Positions 49,897 to 57,876 of a DNA stretch of 64,000 nt are shown piece after piece. How positions within the stretch are numbered: the stretch's first letter is position 1; the number at the start of each line of letters is the position of its first letter. Location of the stretch: assembly GCA_036269895.1 (NCBI GenBank), contig DATBDN010000113.1:19367-83366 (forward strand). Direction: 5' to 3'. The notes beneath the pieces are model-generated. The model saw only the letters and a program-made list of their open reading frames with translations. It was not told where the DNA came from and did not search any database. The stretch comes from DATBDN01 sp036269895 (GTDB lineage: Bacteria; Actinomycetota; Thermoleophilia; Solirubrobacterales; Thermoleophilaceae). Position numbers and translations under genes: made by a program.

Positions 49897-50811
49897 CTAG
49901 CCCTTGCCGTTCGTCGCGTGCGTCGCCGCGTCGACCGCCGCCAGCACCTCGTCCGCCAGCTTCGGCCCATCGGCTTCCGTCTCCGGCGTCGCGGTGATCC
50001 GCATGACCACCTCGGTGTCGTCGATCTCCTCGAGTTCGATCTGCGGGCGGTCGCGCGTCGGTATCTGCACCGTCTCCTCGATTATCCGCTGCACCTCGCT
50101 GGGCTTGATGCCCGGACGCAGCCGCGCACGCACGTCCACGCTGCCGGGCTGGCGCAGCGGCACGATCGCCGAGGAGACGACCGTGTTGTTGGGCACCAGG
50201 ATCACGTCCTTGCCGTCGGTGAGCGTCACATACAGCAGCCCGAGCTGAGTGACCGTGCCCTCCAGCACACCAGCGAGACCTCCGCCCTGGAACCGGACCC
50301 GCTCACCCACGCGGAACGGCTGCACGCTCAGGATCAACAGGCCGGCGAAGATGTTCCCGATCGTCTGCTGGGCCGCGAGACCCAGGACGATGGCCGTGAC
50401 CGCCCCGCCGACCGCCAGCGTGCGCGGCGTCAGCCCGGCGATGTGCAGCGCGAGGATGGTGGCCGCTATCAGCAGCCCCAGCCGGATGAGGAAGCCGATC
50501 GTCCCGGCAGTCCCCTGGTCCATGCGCTTGCTCAGCACGGGGCCGACCGCGCGGCCGAGGTCGCGCGCGAACCAGGCGCCCAGTCCGACCAGCGCGACGG
50601 CACAGGCGAGCCGTACCGGCTCGTCCACGTGGAACAGGCTCATGCGGTAGCGGTTGAGCAGGATGACGCCCACCACCAGCGGCAGCAGCAGAGCCGCGCG
50701 GCGGCGCGCGGCCCGTGCCTGCTCGCGCAGGCGAGTCGCGCTGGCCGCCCTCAGCTGTGCCATTGCCCCTGCCGGAAGGCGCCTTCCGTCGGAACGGCGG
50801 AAGACACGCAT
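49897..50811 (-). CDS. MscS-type mechanosensitive channel
   Basis: Small-conductance mechanosensitive channel of 304 aa. Three membrane segments; the pore helix is LAVGGAVTAIVLGLAAQQTIGNIFAGLLI, with the Ala/Gly packing pattern, followed by FRVGERVRF and the beta-domain VILVPNNTVVSSAI. ATG 50811 is chosen because the preceding gene ends 10 bp upstream. Releases solutes on osmotic downshock. In an operon behind the MFS transporter gene. Confidence 0.9.
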   Translation of the reverse strand: MRVFRRSDGRRLPAGAMAQLRAASATRLREQARAARRRAALLLPLVVGVILLNRYRMSLFHVDEPVRLACAVALVGLGAWFARDLGRAVGPVLSKRMDQGTAGTIGFLIRLGLLIAATILALHIAGLTPRTLAVGGAVTAIVLGLAAQQTIGNIFAGLLILSVQPFRVGERVRFQGGGLAGVLEGTVTQLGLLYVTLTDGKDVILVPNNTVVSSAIVPLRQPGSVDVRARLRPGIKPSEVQRIIEETVQIPTRDRPQIELEEIDDTEVVMRITATPETEADGPKLADEVLAAVDAATHATNGKG

Positions 50812-50821
50812 GTCGGGGAAC

Positions 50822-52753
50822 TTACCCGCGCTGGTTTGTTTCTTCTCGTCCGCTGACAAACGGCACACCGGATTGCTGCCCCGCGTCGTCGGAGAGGGCG
50901 TAGCTGTTGCGCCCCACGCGCCTGACGACACCGGCCTTGGTCCCCTCCGACAACGCCTTCTGGAAGCACCCCGGACCCCATGTCCGCGCGTTGACGCGCT
51001 GCCTGAGCAGCATCCGCGGCATCGTCCCGTGCTCCTTGAGTGTCTGCGTGATGGCGTCTACCTGCTCGCGCACGTCGTCATCGACCGCCGCCGTCGAGTA
51101 TGACGCGTACGGAGACCAGCCCTGCGAACTGCCGCGTCCGAATCGGTACGCGCCACGGGCGCGTGCGGGTGCTGTGCCGGCCGGGACCGGCGGCCGCTCC
51201 TCGCGCGGCCGTTCCGTCGACGGCTCGTCCGCCTGCGCCTGCTCCGCCGGGATCCCCTCGCCACCAGTGACCACCTCCGCCTCCGCGGCGGTGACCGGCG
51301 TCGCGATCTCCTCGAGCGGTTTCTGCTCCGCATCGACCGCCAGGAAGGCGGCGACGATGCCCGAAGCAGCCATCAAGAACGCCGCGAGCGTGTAGCCCCA
51401 GAAGACCGGGGTGACGTGCCCCGTGTTGATCAGCGCGCCGAACAGCAAAGGTCCGACCGCGCCGCCCAGGCCGGTGCCGACGGCGTAGAAGAACGCGATG
51501 CAGAGCGCCCGTGTCTCCATCGGGAAGACCTCCGACACCGTTAGGTAAGCCGAGCTGGCCCCAGCCGAAGCGAAGAAGAAGATCACGCACCAGGCGATCG
51601 TCTGCGTCGTCGCTGTGAGCGTCCCGGCCTTGAACAGCAGCGCCGTGATGAACAGCAGGACGCCCGACAGGATGTAGGTGGCCGAGATCATCTTGCGGCG
51701 GCCGACCGTGTCGAAGAGGCGCCCGAGCAGCACCGGCCCGAGGAAGTTGCCGATTGCGAATGGAATCAGGTAGAGCCCGACCTTGGCCGAGTCGACCTTG
51801 TAGAAGGTCGACAGCACGAGCGCATAGGTGAAGAAGATCGCGTTGTAGAGGAACGCCTGCCCGATGAACAGCGACAGGCAATACACCGTCCGGCGCGGGT
51901 AGACCTTGAAGACGGTCTTCGCGATCGTCCCGAAGCCGATTGAGTGGCGCTGGCGCACCTTGATTTCGCGCTTTGGCTCGCGCAGTTGCTCGCCGGTCGA
52001 CTCGCTCACCTGCTGCTCGATGTCGGTCACCACCTCCTCGGCTTCCTTCTCGCGGCCGTGGATCATCAGCCAGCGCGGGCTCTCGGGGACCATGCGGCGC
52101 ACGATCAAGATGGCGACGCCGAGGACTGCGCCGATGCCGAAGGCGAGCCGCCAGCCCACGTCGGCGCCGAAGATGCTCTTGTCGAGCAGCACAATCGACA
52201 TCGCGGCGCCGATCGCCGTGCCGATCCAGTACGACCCGTTGATCATCAGGTCGGTCGCGCCTCTGACGCGCGCGGGGATCAGCTCGTCGATCGCGGAGTT
52301 GATCGCCGAGTACTCACCGCCGATGCCAGCGCCGGTGAAGAAACGGCAGATCGCGAACCAGGCGAAGGTGGGGGCGAAGGCGGTCGCCACGGTCGCCACC
52401 AGGTAGACGCCGAGCGTGATCATGAAGAGCAGCTTTCGACCGTGACGGTCGGTGAGGTAGCCGAAGAAGAGCGCGCCCAGACAGGCGCCGATGACATAGA
52501 GCGTGGCGGCGAAGCCGACCTGTGACGCGGAGATGCCGAGCGCGTCCTTCTCGGAGAGGCGCGATGCGATCGCGCCGACGATCGTGACCTCGAGGCCGTC
52601 GAGGATCCAGACCGTGCCGAGCCCGACGACGACGAGCCAGTGCCACCGCGACCAGGGAAGCCGGTCGAGTCGAGCCGGGATGTTGCTGGTGATTACGCGT
52701 CCTGCGTCGCCTCCCGAGGGGAGGGCTTCTGCTTGTGCTTCCGCCGTGCCCAT
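50822..52753 (-). CDS. MFS transporter with C-terminal winged-helix-like domain
   Basis: Sugar-porter/aromatic-acid-type MFS protein of 643 aa. Residues 35-490 hold twelve membrane segments with GYLTDRHGRKLLFM, RFFTGAGIGGEYSAINSAIDELIPARVRG, VPESPRWLM and GRLFDTVGRRKM motifs. A Pro/Glu-rich linker follows, then about residues 558-622 form a compact soluble region: VREQVDAITQTLKEHGTMPRMLL and FQKALSEGTKAGVVRRVGRNSYAL resemble a winged helix-turn-helix with its wing. Such a tail is unusual for MFS carriers. Substrate unknown. Confidence 0.85.
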   Translation of the reverse strand: MGTAEAQAEALPSGGDAGRVITSNIPARLDRLPWSRWHWLVVVGLGTVWILDGLEVTIVGAIASRLSEKDALGISASQVGFAATLYVIGACLGALFFGYLTDRHGRKLLFMITLGVYLVATVATAFAPTFAWFAICRFFTGAGIGGEYSAINSAIDELIPARVRGATDLMINGSYWIGTAIGAAMSIVLLDKSIFGADVGWRLAFGIGAVLGVAILIVRRMVPESPRWLMIHGREKEAEEVVTDIEQQVSESTGEQLREPKREIKVRQRHSIGFGTIAKTVFKVYPRRTVYCLSLFIGQAFLYNAIFFTYALVLSTFYKVDSAKVGLYLIPFAIGNFLGPVLLGRLFDTVGRRKMISATYILSGVLLFITALLFKAGTLTATTQTIAWCVIFFFASAGASSAYLTVSEVFPMETRALCIAFFYAVGTGLGGAVGPLLFGALINTGHVTPVFWGYTLAAFLMAASGIVAAFLAVDAEQKPLEEIATPVTAAEAEVVTGGEGIPAEQAQADEPSTERPREERPPVPAGTAPARARGAYRFGRGSSQGWSPYASYSTAAVDDDVREQVDAITQTLKEHGTMPRMLLRQRVNARTWGPGCFQKALSEGTKAGVVRRVGRNSYALSDDAGQQSGVPFVSGREETNQRG

Positions 52754-52825
52754 GTCCGGAGGATTTCCCCACGGGAGCGGGTTAAAACGGTGGCCGGTAG
52801 TGGGTACTACAGAGGCTTGACTGGG

Positions 52826-53980
52826 TCAGCCGACCCGCGCGTCCGCGTGCTCGGTGCGCTGGTTGGCGACCGTCTTCGCGATCCGGCGCGCGTCGATCGC
52901 GATCTCCCGGAACATCCCGCTGATCGGATTCGTGTAGCCGATGAAGTGCAGGCCGGGCGCGTTCGGATGCGTCTCCGGCCCGTGGACGATCGGACGTCCC
53001 TTGTCCGGCTCCACCAGCCCAAGACCGCCGACCAGCGGCTCGAGGCCGCGCCTGAAGCCGGTGCCTGCGATCACGGCGTCCGGCTGAATCCGCGAGCCGT
53101 CGGCCAGTACCACGTCGGCGCCGTCGAAGCTGTCGACAGCCGCGACGATCTCGACGTTGCCCTGCTTCAGCATCGGCACGAGCCCCACGTCGAGGATCGG
53201 TGTCACGTCGTCGCGCAGGAACTTCGAGTAGACACCCGGCGGCGGCAGCGGCAGTCCGTACTCGGACAGGTCGCCGACGGCGGTCTTCTGAATCCGCGGC
53301 CACAGCCGGTCCATCACAGGCACGGGCATGTGACGGAAGAGCACGCCCAGCGCCTGGCCGGGCATGCCCTTCACGTCGCGCTGCAGCACAGTCGGTGGTG
53401 TTCGCACCGCCATTTGCACGTGCCCCGCGCCGCTCTCGACCAAGTCCACGCAGATCTCAGCGCCCGAGTTGCCGGTGCCGACGACCAGCACGGCCCTGCC
53501 GACGTATGGCTCCGCGTTCTTGTAATCGCCGGAATGGATCAGGTCGCCGGCGTAGGTGGCGAGGCCGGGCCAGTCGGGCAGGTGCTGGTGCCTGTTGTAG
53601 CCCGTGGCGATGACCACGCGCGGGGCGGTGAGCGTTCCGTTGCTCGTGCCGACGTTCCAGTCGTCACCGTCGCGCTTGAGCGTCTCGACCTCTACGCCGG
53701 TCCGCACGTCGAGGTCGTGCACGCGGACGTAGTCCTCCAGGTACTCGACGACGTTGTCGCGCGAGACCCAGTTGCCGTAGCGGCGCGGCAGCTTGTAGCC
53801 GGGCAGGTGCGAGAGCCAGCGCACGGTGTGCAGATGCAGGCGGTCGTAGTGCCTGCGCCAGGAGGCGCCGATCGAGTCGCGCTCGAGGACCACGGCCGCG
53901 ATGCCGTGGTGGCGCAGCGCGCCGGCGGTTGCCAGGCCCGCGGGACCTGCGCCGATCGCAATTACCTCACATCGCTCCAC
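52826..53980 (-). CDS. Flavin-containing monooxygenase (CzcO/YUCCA-like)
   Basis: NAD(P)H/FAD monooxygenase of 384 aa. VIAIGAGPAGLATAGAL (7-23) binds FAD, HTVRWLSHLPG and VIATGYNRHQHLPDWPG are characteristic, and AVLVVGTGNSGAEIC (about 166-180) binds NADPH. GTG 53980 is chosen because it puts the FAD loop at the N-terminus as in homologues and avoids overlap with the divergent aldo/keto reductase start. Oxygenates a soft nucleophile (N or S) or acts as a Baeyer-Villiger enzyme; substrate unknown. Confidence 0.9.
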   Translation of the reverse strand: MERCEVIAIGAGPAGLATAGALRHHGIAAVVLERDSIGASWRRHYDRLHLHTVRWLSHLPGYKLPRRYGNWVSRDNVVEYLEDYVRVHDLDVRTGVEVETLKRDGDDWNVGTSNGTLTAPRVVIATGYNRHQHLPDWPGLATYAGDLIHSGDYKNAEPYVGRAVLVVGTGNSGAEICVDLVESGAGHVQMAVRTPPTVLQRDVKGMPGQALGVLFRHMPVPVMDRLWPRIQKTAVGDLSEYGLPLPPPGVYSKFLRDDVTPILDVGLVPMLKQGNVEIVAAVDSFDGADVVLADGSRIQPDAVIAGTGFRRGLEPLVGGLGLVEPDKGRPIVHGPETHPNAPGLHFIGYTNPISGMFREIAIDARRIAKTVANQRTEHADARVG

Positions 53981-54017
53981 GGCGGGGCAGGATAGGGCCG
54001 GTCGGTAGGTTCGGGGC

Positions 54018-54869
54018 ATGAGCGACGCACGAGCAGCCGGAACGTTCAACCTCGGCGACATGGAGGTCTGCCGCATGGGCTACGGCGCAATGCGGATCAC
54101 CGGGCCCGGCATCTGGGGGCCGCCTGAGGACCACGACGAGGCGATCCGGGTGCTGAAGCGCTGTATCGAGCTAGGGGTCAATTTGATTGACACCGCCGAC
54201 TCGTACGGGCCCGAGGTGTCGGAGAACCTGATCGCCGAGGCGCTCTATCCGTACCCGGAGGACCTGGTGATCGCCACGAAGGGTGGCCTGCGCCGCACCG
54301 GCCCGGGTGACTGGCCGCGAGACCTGCGCCCCGAGCGGATCAAGGAGTGCTGCGAGGCGTCGCTGCGGCGGCTGAAGCTCGACCGGATCGACCTGTACCA
54401 GCTGCACGCGGTCGACCCGAACGTGCCCTACGAGGAGACGGTCGGCGCGGCGGCGGAGCTGAAGGCGGAGGGAAAGATCCGCCACGTGGGCGTCTCCAAC
54501 GTCGGTCGCACGGAGCTGGAGATTGCCCGGGGGATCGTCGAAGTCGTATCAGTGCAGAACCGTTATTCGGTCGTTGAGCGTTCCTCCGAGAAGGTCCTGA
54601 AGGTGTGCGAGGAAGACGGCCTGGGCTTCTTCCCATGGTGGCCACTCGGAGCGGGCGACCTAGGAGAGGACGCCGCCGCGACGTTGGACGAGGTGGCGCG
54701 GGCACACGACGCCTCCCGCTTCCAAATCGCAATCGCCTGGCTCCTGGCGCACTCACCGGTCACGCTGCCAATCCCAGGAACGTCAAAGGTGGCGCACCTG
54801 GAAGAGAACGTCGCCGCAGCCTCGATCAAGCTGAGTGACGAAGACAAAGCAAAGCTAGACACCCTGTAA
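54018..54869 (+). CDS. Aldo/keto reductase
   Basis: NADPH-dependent reductase of 283 aa. Asp58 and Tyr63 in NLIDTADSYGP, Lys in VIATKGG and His in LYQLHAVDP make the tetrad. Divergent from the monooxygenase gene with 37 bp between starts. The final ~250 bases change to A-ending codons, and the TAA lies inside palindrome D. Confidence 0.91.
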   Translation: MSDARAAGTFNLGDMEVCRMGYGAMRITGPGIWGPPEDHDEAIRVLKRCIELGVNLIDTADSYGPEVSENLIAEALYPYPEDLVIATKGGLRRTGPGDWPRDLRPERIKECCEASLRRLKLDRIDLYQLHAVDPNVPYEETVGAAAELKAEGKIRHVGVSNVGRTELEIARGIVEVVSVQNRYSVVERSSEKVLKVCEEDGLGFFPWWPLGAGDLGEDAAATLDEVARAHDASRFQIAIAWLLAHSPVTLPIPGTSKVAHLEENVAAASIKLSDEDKAKLDTL

Positions 54870-54898
54870 CAAAAGGGGTCAGAGCACTTTGGTTACAG
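54864..54898. repeat. Dispersed palindrome D, decayed core, supplies two stop codons
   Basis: CTGTAAC (54864-54870) and GTTACAG (54892-54898) are perfect outer arms with AAAG/CTTT inside and a decayed GGGGTCAGAGCAC centre. The left TAA terminates the aldo/keto reductase; the right arm read on the minus strand gives the TAA of the ogt gene. Resembles A in arms and B in core. Confidence 0.75.
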
Positions 54899-55377
54899 CG
54901 CCAGCGGCACAATTCCGCGCTCGAGATCGAGCAACAGCTGCTTGTTCTCGAGCCCGCCGCCGTAGCCCACGAGTTTTCCATTTGAGCCGATCACGCGGTG
55001 GCAGGGGACGATCACTGCGATCGGGTTCTGGCCGTTCGCCGTCCGACCGCGCGGGCGAGCTCCGGCCGGCCGATGCGGCGCGCGAGCTCGCCGTAGCTGA
55101 TCGTCGCGCCGTACGGGATCTCCGTCAGCGCATGCCACACGGCGCGCTGGAAGCCGCTGCCACCGAGGTGCACCTGAAGATCGAAGCTCGTGCGCTCGCC
55201 CGCGAAGTACTGGTCGAGCTGCCTGCGGACCTCCGGGAAGGCTGAGTCGTCGCGCTGCCAAGTTGGCCGCACGCGGATCGGCCTGCGACCGTCCTGCATG
55301 TAGAGGCCATGCAGAACGTCGCCTTCGCCGAGCAGAAGGAGCTCGCCGATCGGACTGTCGACAGTTGTGAAGATCAC
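54893..55377 (-). pseudogene. ogt: O6-methylguanine-DNA methyltransferase gene, frameshifted
   Basis: Direct-reversal DNA repair enzyme in two frames. The first frame (from GTG 55377) encodes TTVDSPIGELLLLG through GFQRAVWHALTEIPYGATISYGELARRIGRPELARAVG; the second, shifted by one base, continues ANGQNPIAVIVPCHRVIGSNGKLVGYGGGLENKQLLLDLERG. The break lies near 55038-55045, just where RAVG-x-ANG should be continuous; adding one base gives 161 intact residues. The active-site PCHRV is after the break, so the shifted gene would be inactive. A sequencing or assembly error is as likely as a real mutation. GTGA overlap with the upstream Ada/AlkA gene. Confidence 0.85.
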
Positions 55378-56450
55378 GAGGCCACCGCCCACAGATGTTG
55401 GAGTGCGTAGGCGCGATAGGGGCGCCAGGACTGAGAGAGCTGTTCGGCCGCGGCGGGCCGTGAGTCCAGGCCGAGCCGATCGAGCGCATGCCGGACGCCG
55501 AGATCGGAGGCGAGGAAGGCGTCTGAATCGCGAAGCGCGCGCATGGCGATGTAGCTGGCAGTCCACGGCCCGACGCCGGGAAGCGCGAGAAGCCGATCTT
55601 CGACCTTGGGCCGGTCGGCATCCGGATGGAGGACCACGTCGCCGGACGCAAGTGCCGCGGCGAGGCCGCGAATGGCCCGTTGGCGCGAGGCGGGCATCGC
55701 CCAGGCCGTATCCGCCCCACCGGCGAGCACATCGGCGCCGGACGCGATTGCCCCGCCGTCGGCAAGCGCATCGGCCGACGGAAACGCATGCGTGACGGAG
55801 CCGATCGGCCGCGCCAGCGGCTCACCGTACGCAGCGACCAGCCGGCCCGCGAGCGTTGCCGCGCCTGCCAGCGACACCTGCTGCCCAAGCACCGCCCGGA
55901 TCGCGATCTCGTTCGGATCCGCGCAGCCGGGGACCCGGCGGCCGGGCGCCTCCGCCACCAGCTCGCGCATCAGCTCATCGCGCGCCAACGCGTCCGCGAT
56001 CGCCTCCGGATCCGCATCGAGGTCGAGCATCGCCCGCACCCGCGACACCGCTTCGCCCTCGTCGCGCCCATCGTCAAGCCACAGCCGTGTCGCGATCCGA
56101 TGGCCCAGCGACCGCAGCTCGACCACGCCACAGCCGTGCTGCAGCCGCACGCTCCGCCTGAAGACATCGCCTTCGAGCTCCTCGACGCCGGGCACCGCTC
56201 GCCGCGCGAAGAAGGCGATGAGCGCATCCGCGTCCAACGGCGCCCGGAATGCCAGGTGCCGCACCAACGCACCACCCGCCGCCTCATCAGGCCGGCAGCG
56301 CTTGCACGCCCGCATCCCCGCGGCCCGAGCGGCCGCTGGGCTCTCGAAGATCCGCACGTTCTCGGGCTTGGGCCGCGCCGGGCAGCTCGGCCGGCAGTAG
56401 ATCTTCGTGGTCACGACGCCCTGCGTCAGCCATCCGTCCAAACCAGTCAC
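55374..56450 (-). CDS. Ada zinc domain fused to AlkA DNA-3-methyladenine glycosylase
   Basis: Alkylation-repair protein of 358 aa. Residues 1-55 are an Ada-type methylphosphotriester domain with zinc cysteines 19, 23, 49 and 52 (YCRPSCPAR and RACKRCRPD). Residues 65-150 match AlkA-N, and the HhH-GPD glycosylase follows with LGQQVSLAGAATLAGRL and LPGVGPWTASYIAMRAL, the catalytic Asp being in FLASDLGVR. The AraC-type DNA-binding domain that normally joins Ada and AlkA halves is missing, so a sensor/regulator role is doubtful. Operon with the frameshifted ogt. Confidence 0.9.
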   Translation of the reverse strand: MTGLDGWLTQGVVTTKIYCRPSCPARPKPENVRIFESPAAARAAGMRACKRCRPDEAAGGALVRHLAFRAPLDADALIAFFARRAVPGVEELEGDVFRRSVRLQHGCGVVELRSLGHRIATRLWLDDGRDEGEAVSRVRAMLDLDADPEAIADALARDELMRELVAEAPGRRVPGCADPNEIAIRAVLGQQVSLAGAATLAGRLVAAYGEPLARPIGSVTHAFPSADALADGGAIASGADVLAGGADTAWAMPASRQRAIRGLAAALASGDVVLHPDADRPKVEDRLLALPGVGPWTASYIAMRALRDSDAFLASDLGVRHALDRLGLDSRPAAAEQLSQSWRPYRAYALQHLWAVAS

Positions 56451-56486
56451 GGCGATAGAACGTCCCAGCCGCCCCGAACGTGAGAT

Positions 56487-57359
56487 CTATGCCTGGCGCA
56501 AATAGCCCAGCTTCTTCAAGAAGCTCCGCAGCGACTTCAGGTAAGCCCGCCCGAACGGCCCCGACTCGCCGGAGAACCGCTTCTTCACCTCGCCGCGGTG
56601 GTATGCAGCGACCACCCGCGTCCAAGCAGCCGGGCCGTTCCTTGCGTTGTACGAATCCGCGAGGTAAGCGGCAAGGAACCCGCGCACGTTCACGTCCTTG
56701 GACTTCCGGTACCTCAGGTAGCCCTTGTACATCACCGCCGCGTCCTTGGCCGCCAGTGTCGGGAACCCGACCGTCACGTCGACCAGCTTGCCGGCTTTCC
56801 AGTTGAAGATCCGCAGCGGCCGCGGCGTGTCGACGTTCGACCCGTATTTGTAAGCGAAGCGATAGTCGATCGACTTGAACTCGGGGATCCCGTTCTTGTC
56901 GAGGTCGTTGAGGACGTACGGGAACGACAGCCCGGGCCGCAGCAGCTTCTTCACGTACCTGTTCAGGTTCTCGTCGAAGCGGTAGCTCTCTGTGTACCAA
57001 CAGCAGTTCGCCCCGCCGGAGAACAGGTCGATCAGCACCTCGGGCTCGCCATCGGCATCGAGGTCGCGCACCCGTACCGACGACACGCCCTTCTGGGCGC
57101 CGCTGGCCGGCCACGGAGTGCAGTAGGCGCACTCCTTGCCAAGCGTCTCGTTCACGAGCTGGACGCCTCCGCGCGTAATAGACACGCGCGCGTTCGAGAA
57201 GCCAGCGATGCCGTAGCGGTTCGTCTTGTAGTCGTAGGTCAGCGAGGCCGTGACCTGCCCGGACGATCCGGTCTCCGTCTTGGTCTTCTTAGCCGCGGCG
57301 GCCGGACCGGCGGCGAGGAACAGGGCGAGAAGGGCGACGGCCAGCGCGCGAATCGGCAT
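56487..57359 (-). CDS. Secreted protein with calcium-binding VCBS/FG-GAP-like repeats
   Basis: Exported 290-aa protein with a signal peptide (MPIRALAVALLALFLAAGPAAAA region). Two aspartate-rich loops, RDLDADGEPEVLIDLF and NDLDKNGIPEFKSIDY, resemble calcium-binding FG-GAP/dockerin-type motifs. Cysteines in CAYC and NCCWY suggest disulfides. The C-terminal ~90 residues are helical and basic. Conserved type of unknown function; ATG 57359 chosen to begin at the signal peptide. Confidence 0.7.
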   Translation of the reverse strand: MPIRALAVALLALFLAAGPAAAAKKTKTETGSSGQVTASLTYDYKTNRYGIAGFSNARVSITRGGVQLVNETLGKECAYCTPWPASGAQKGVSSVRVRDLDADGEPEVLIDLFSGGANCCWYTESYRFDENLNRYVKKLLRPGLSFPYVLNDLDKNGIPEFKSIDYRFAYKYGSNVDTPRPLRIFNWKAGKLVDVTVGFPTLAAKDAAVMYKGYLRYRKSKDVNVRGFLAAYLADSYNARNGPAAWTRVVAAYHRGEVKKRFSGESGPFGRAYLKSLRSFLKKLGYLRQA

Positions 57360-57405
57360 GGAAACAATCTTGCACACGCCGCGCGGCGAAGGTCATGGCC
57401 AAGCG

Positions 57406-57711
57406 TTAAGCCGCGAGACGGTCCTTCAGGTGCTCGAGCGCCTCCTCGCGCGTCGGGTAGACGCGCAACGCGTGGCGCAGCCCGGCCAGGTCGAATGCGC
57501 GCACCACGTTGCGCTCCGCGCACGCCACATCGAGATGGCCGTTGTGGCGATAGACCTCCTTCATCGCGCGCACGATCCGGTTCAGCGTCGACATGTCGAC
57601 GAAGGTCACGTCGCACATGTCGATCACGAACTCGTACTCGCCGCGCCCGAGCGCCGCGTCGAGCAACTCGCCGAGCATCGGCATCGAGAACGCGTCGAAC
57701 TCGCCGCGCAT
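57406..57711 (-). CDS. STAS-domain anti-anti-sigma factor
   Basis: SpoIIAA/RsbV-like protein. EYEFVIDMCDVTFVDMSTLNRIV places the phosphorylatable Ser in DMSTLN. From the ATG at 57711 it is 101 aa but lacks the first beta strand; the codons upstream read ESIAFNVELLTVDDIDVFV, which is exactly that strand. Between the upstream stop (TAG) and this ATG there is no ATG, GTG or TTG, only ATC, ATT and CTG; AGGA lies 7 nt before the ATC at 57771. Translation may therefore begin at a rare AUC/AUU codon. A possible substrate of the PP2C phosphatase at 0.8 kb. Confidence 0.82.
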   Translation of the reverse strand: MRGEFDAFSMPMLGELLDAALGRGEYEFVIDMCDVTFVDMSTLNRIVRAMKEVYRHNGHLDVACAERNVVRAFDLAGLRHALRVYPTREEALEHLKDRLAA

Positions 57712-57810
57712 GACGAAGACGTCGATGTCGTCGACGGTCAGGAGCTCGACGTTGAAGGCAATCGACTCGATAGAACGATCCTAATCACGCTGACCGCCTC
57801 ATCGAAGTGT

Positions 57811-57848
57811 TAAGAAAGACCGAGGCCCCCGGTTTCCCGAGGGCCTCG
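57811..57848 (-). terminator. Rho-independent terminator of the ABC exporter operon
   Basis: On the minus strand a 12-bp stem (57821-57848, one G-U pair) closes a GAAA tetraloop and is followed by GTCTTTCTTA. It lies 28 bp past the permease stop codon and before the STAS gene. Confidence 0.8.
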
Positions 57849-57876
57849 ATCCCGTCCTCCACTGACGTGTTAGAGC

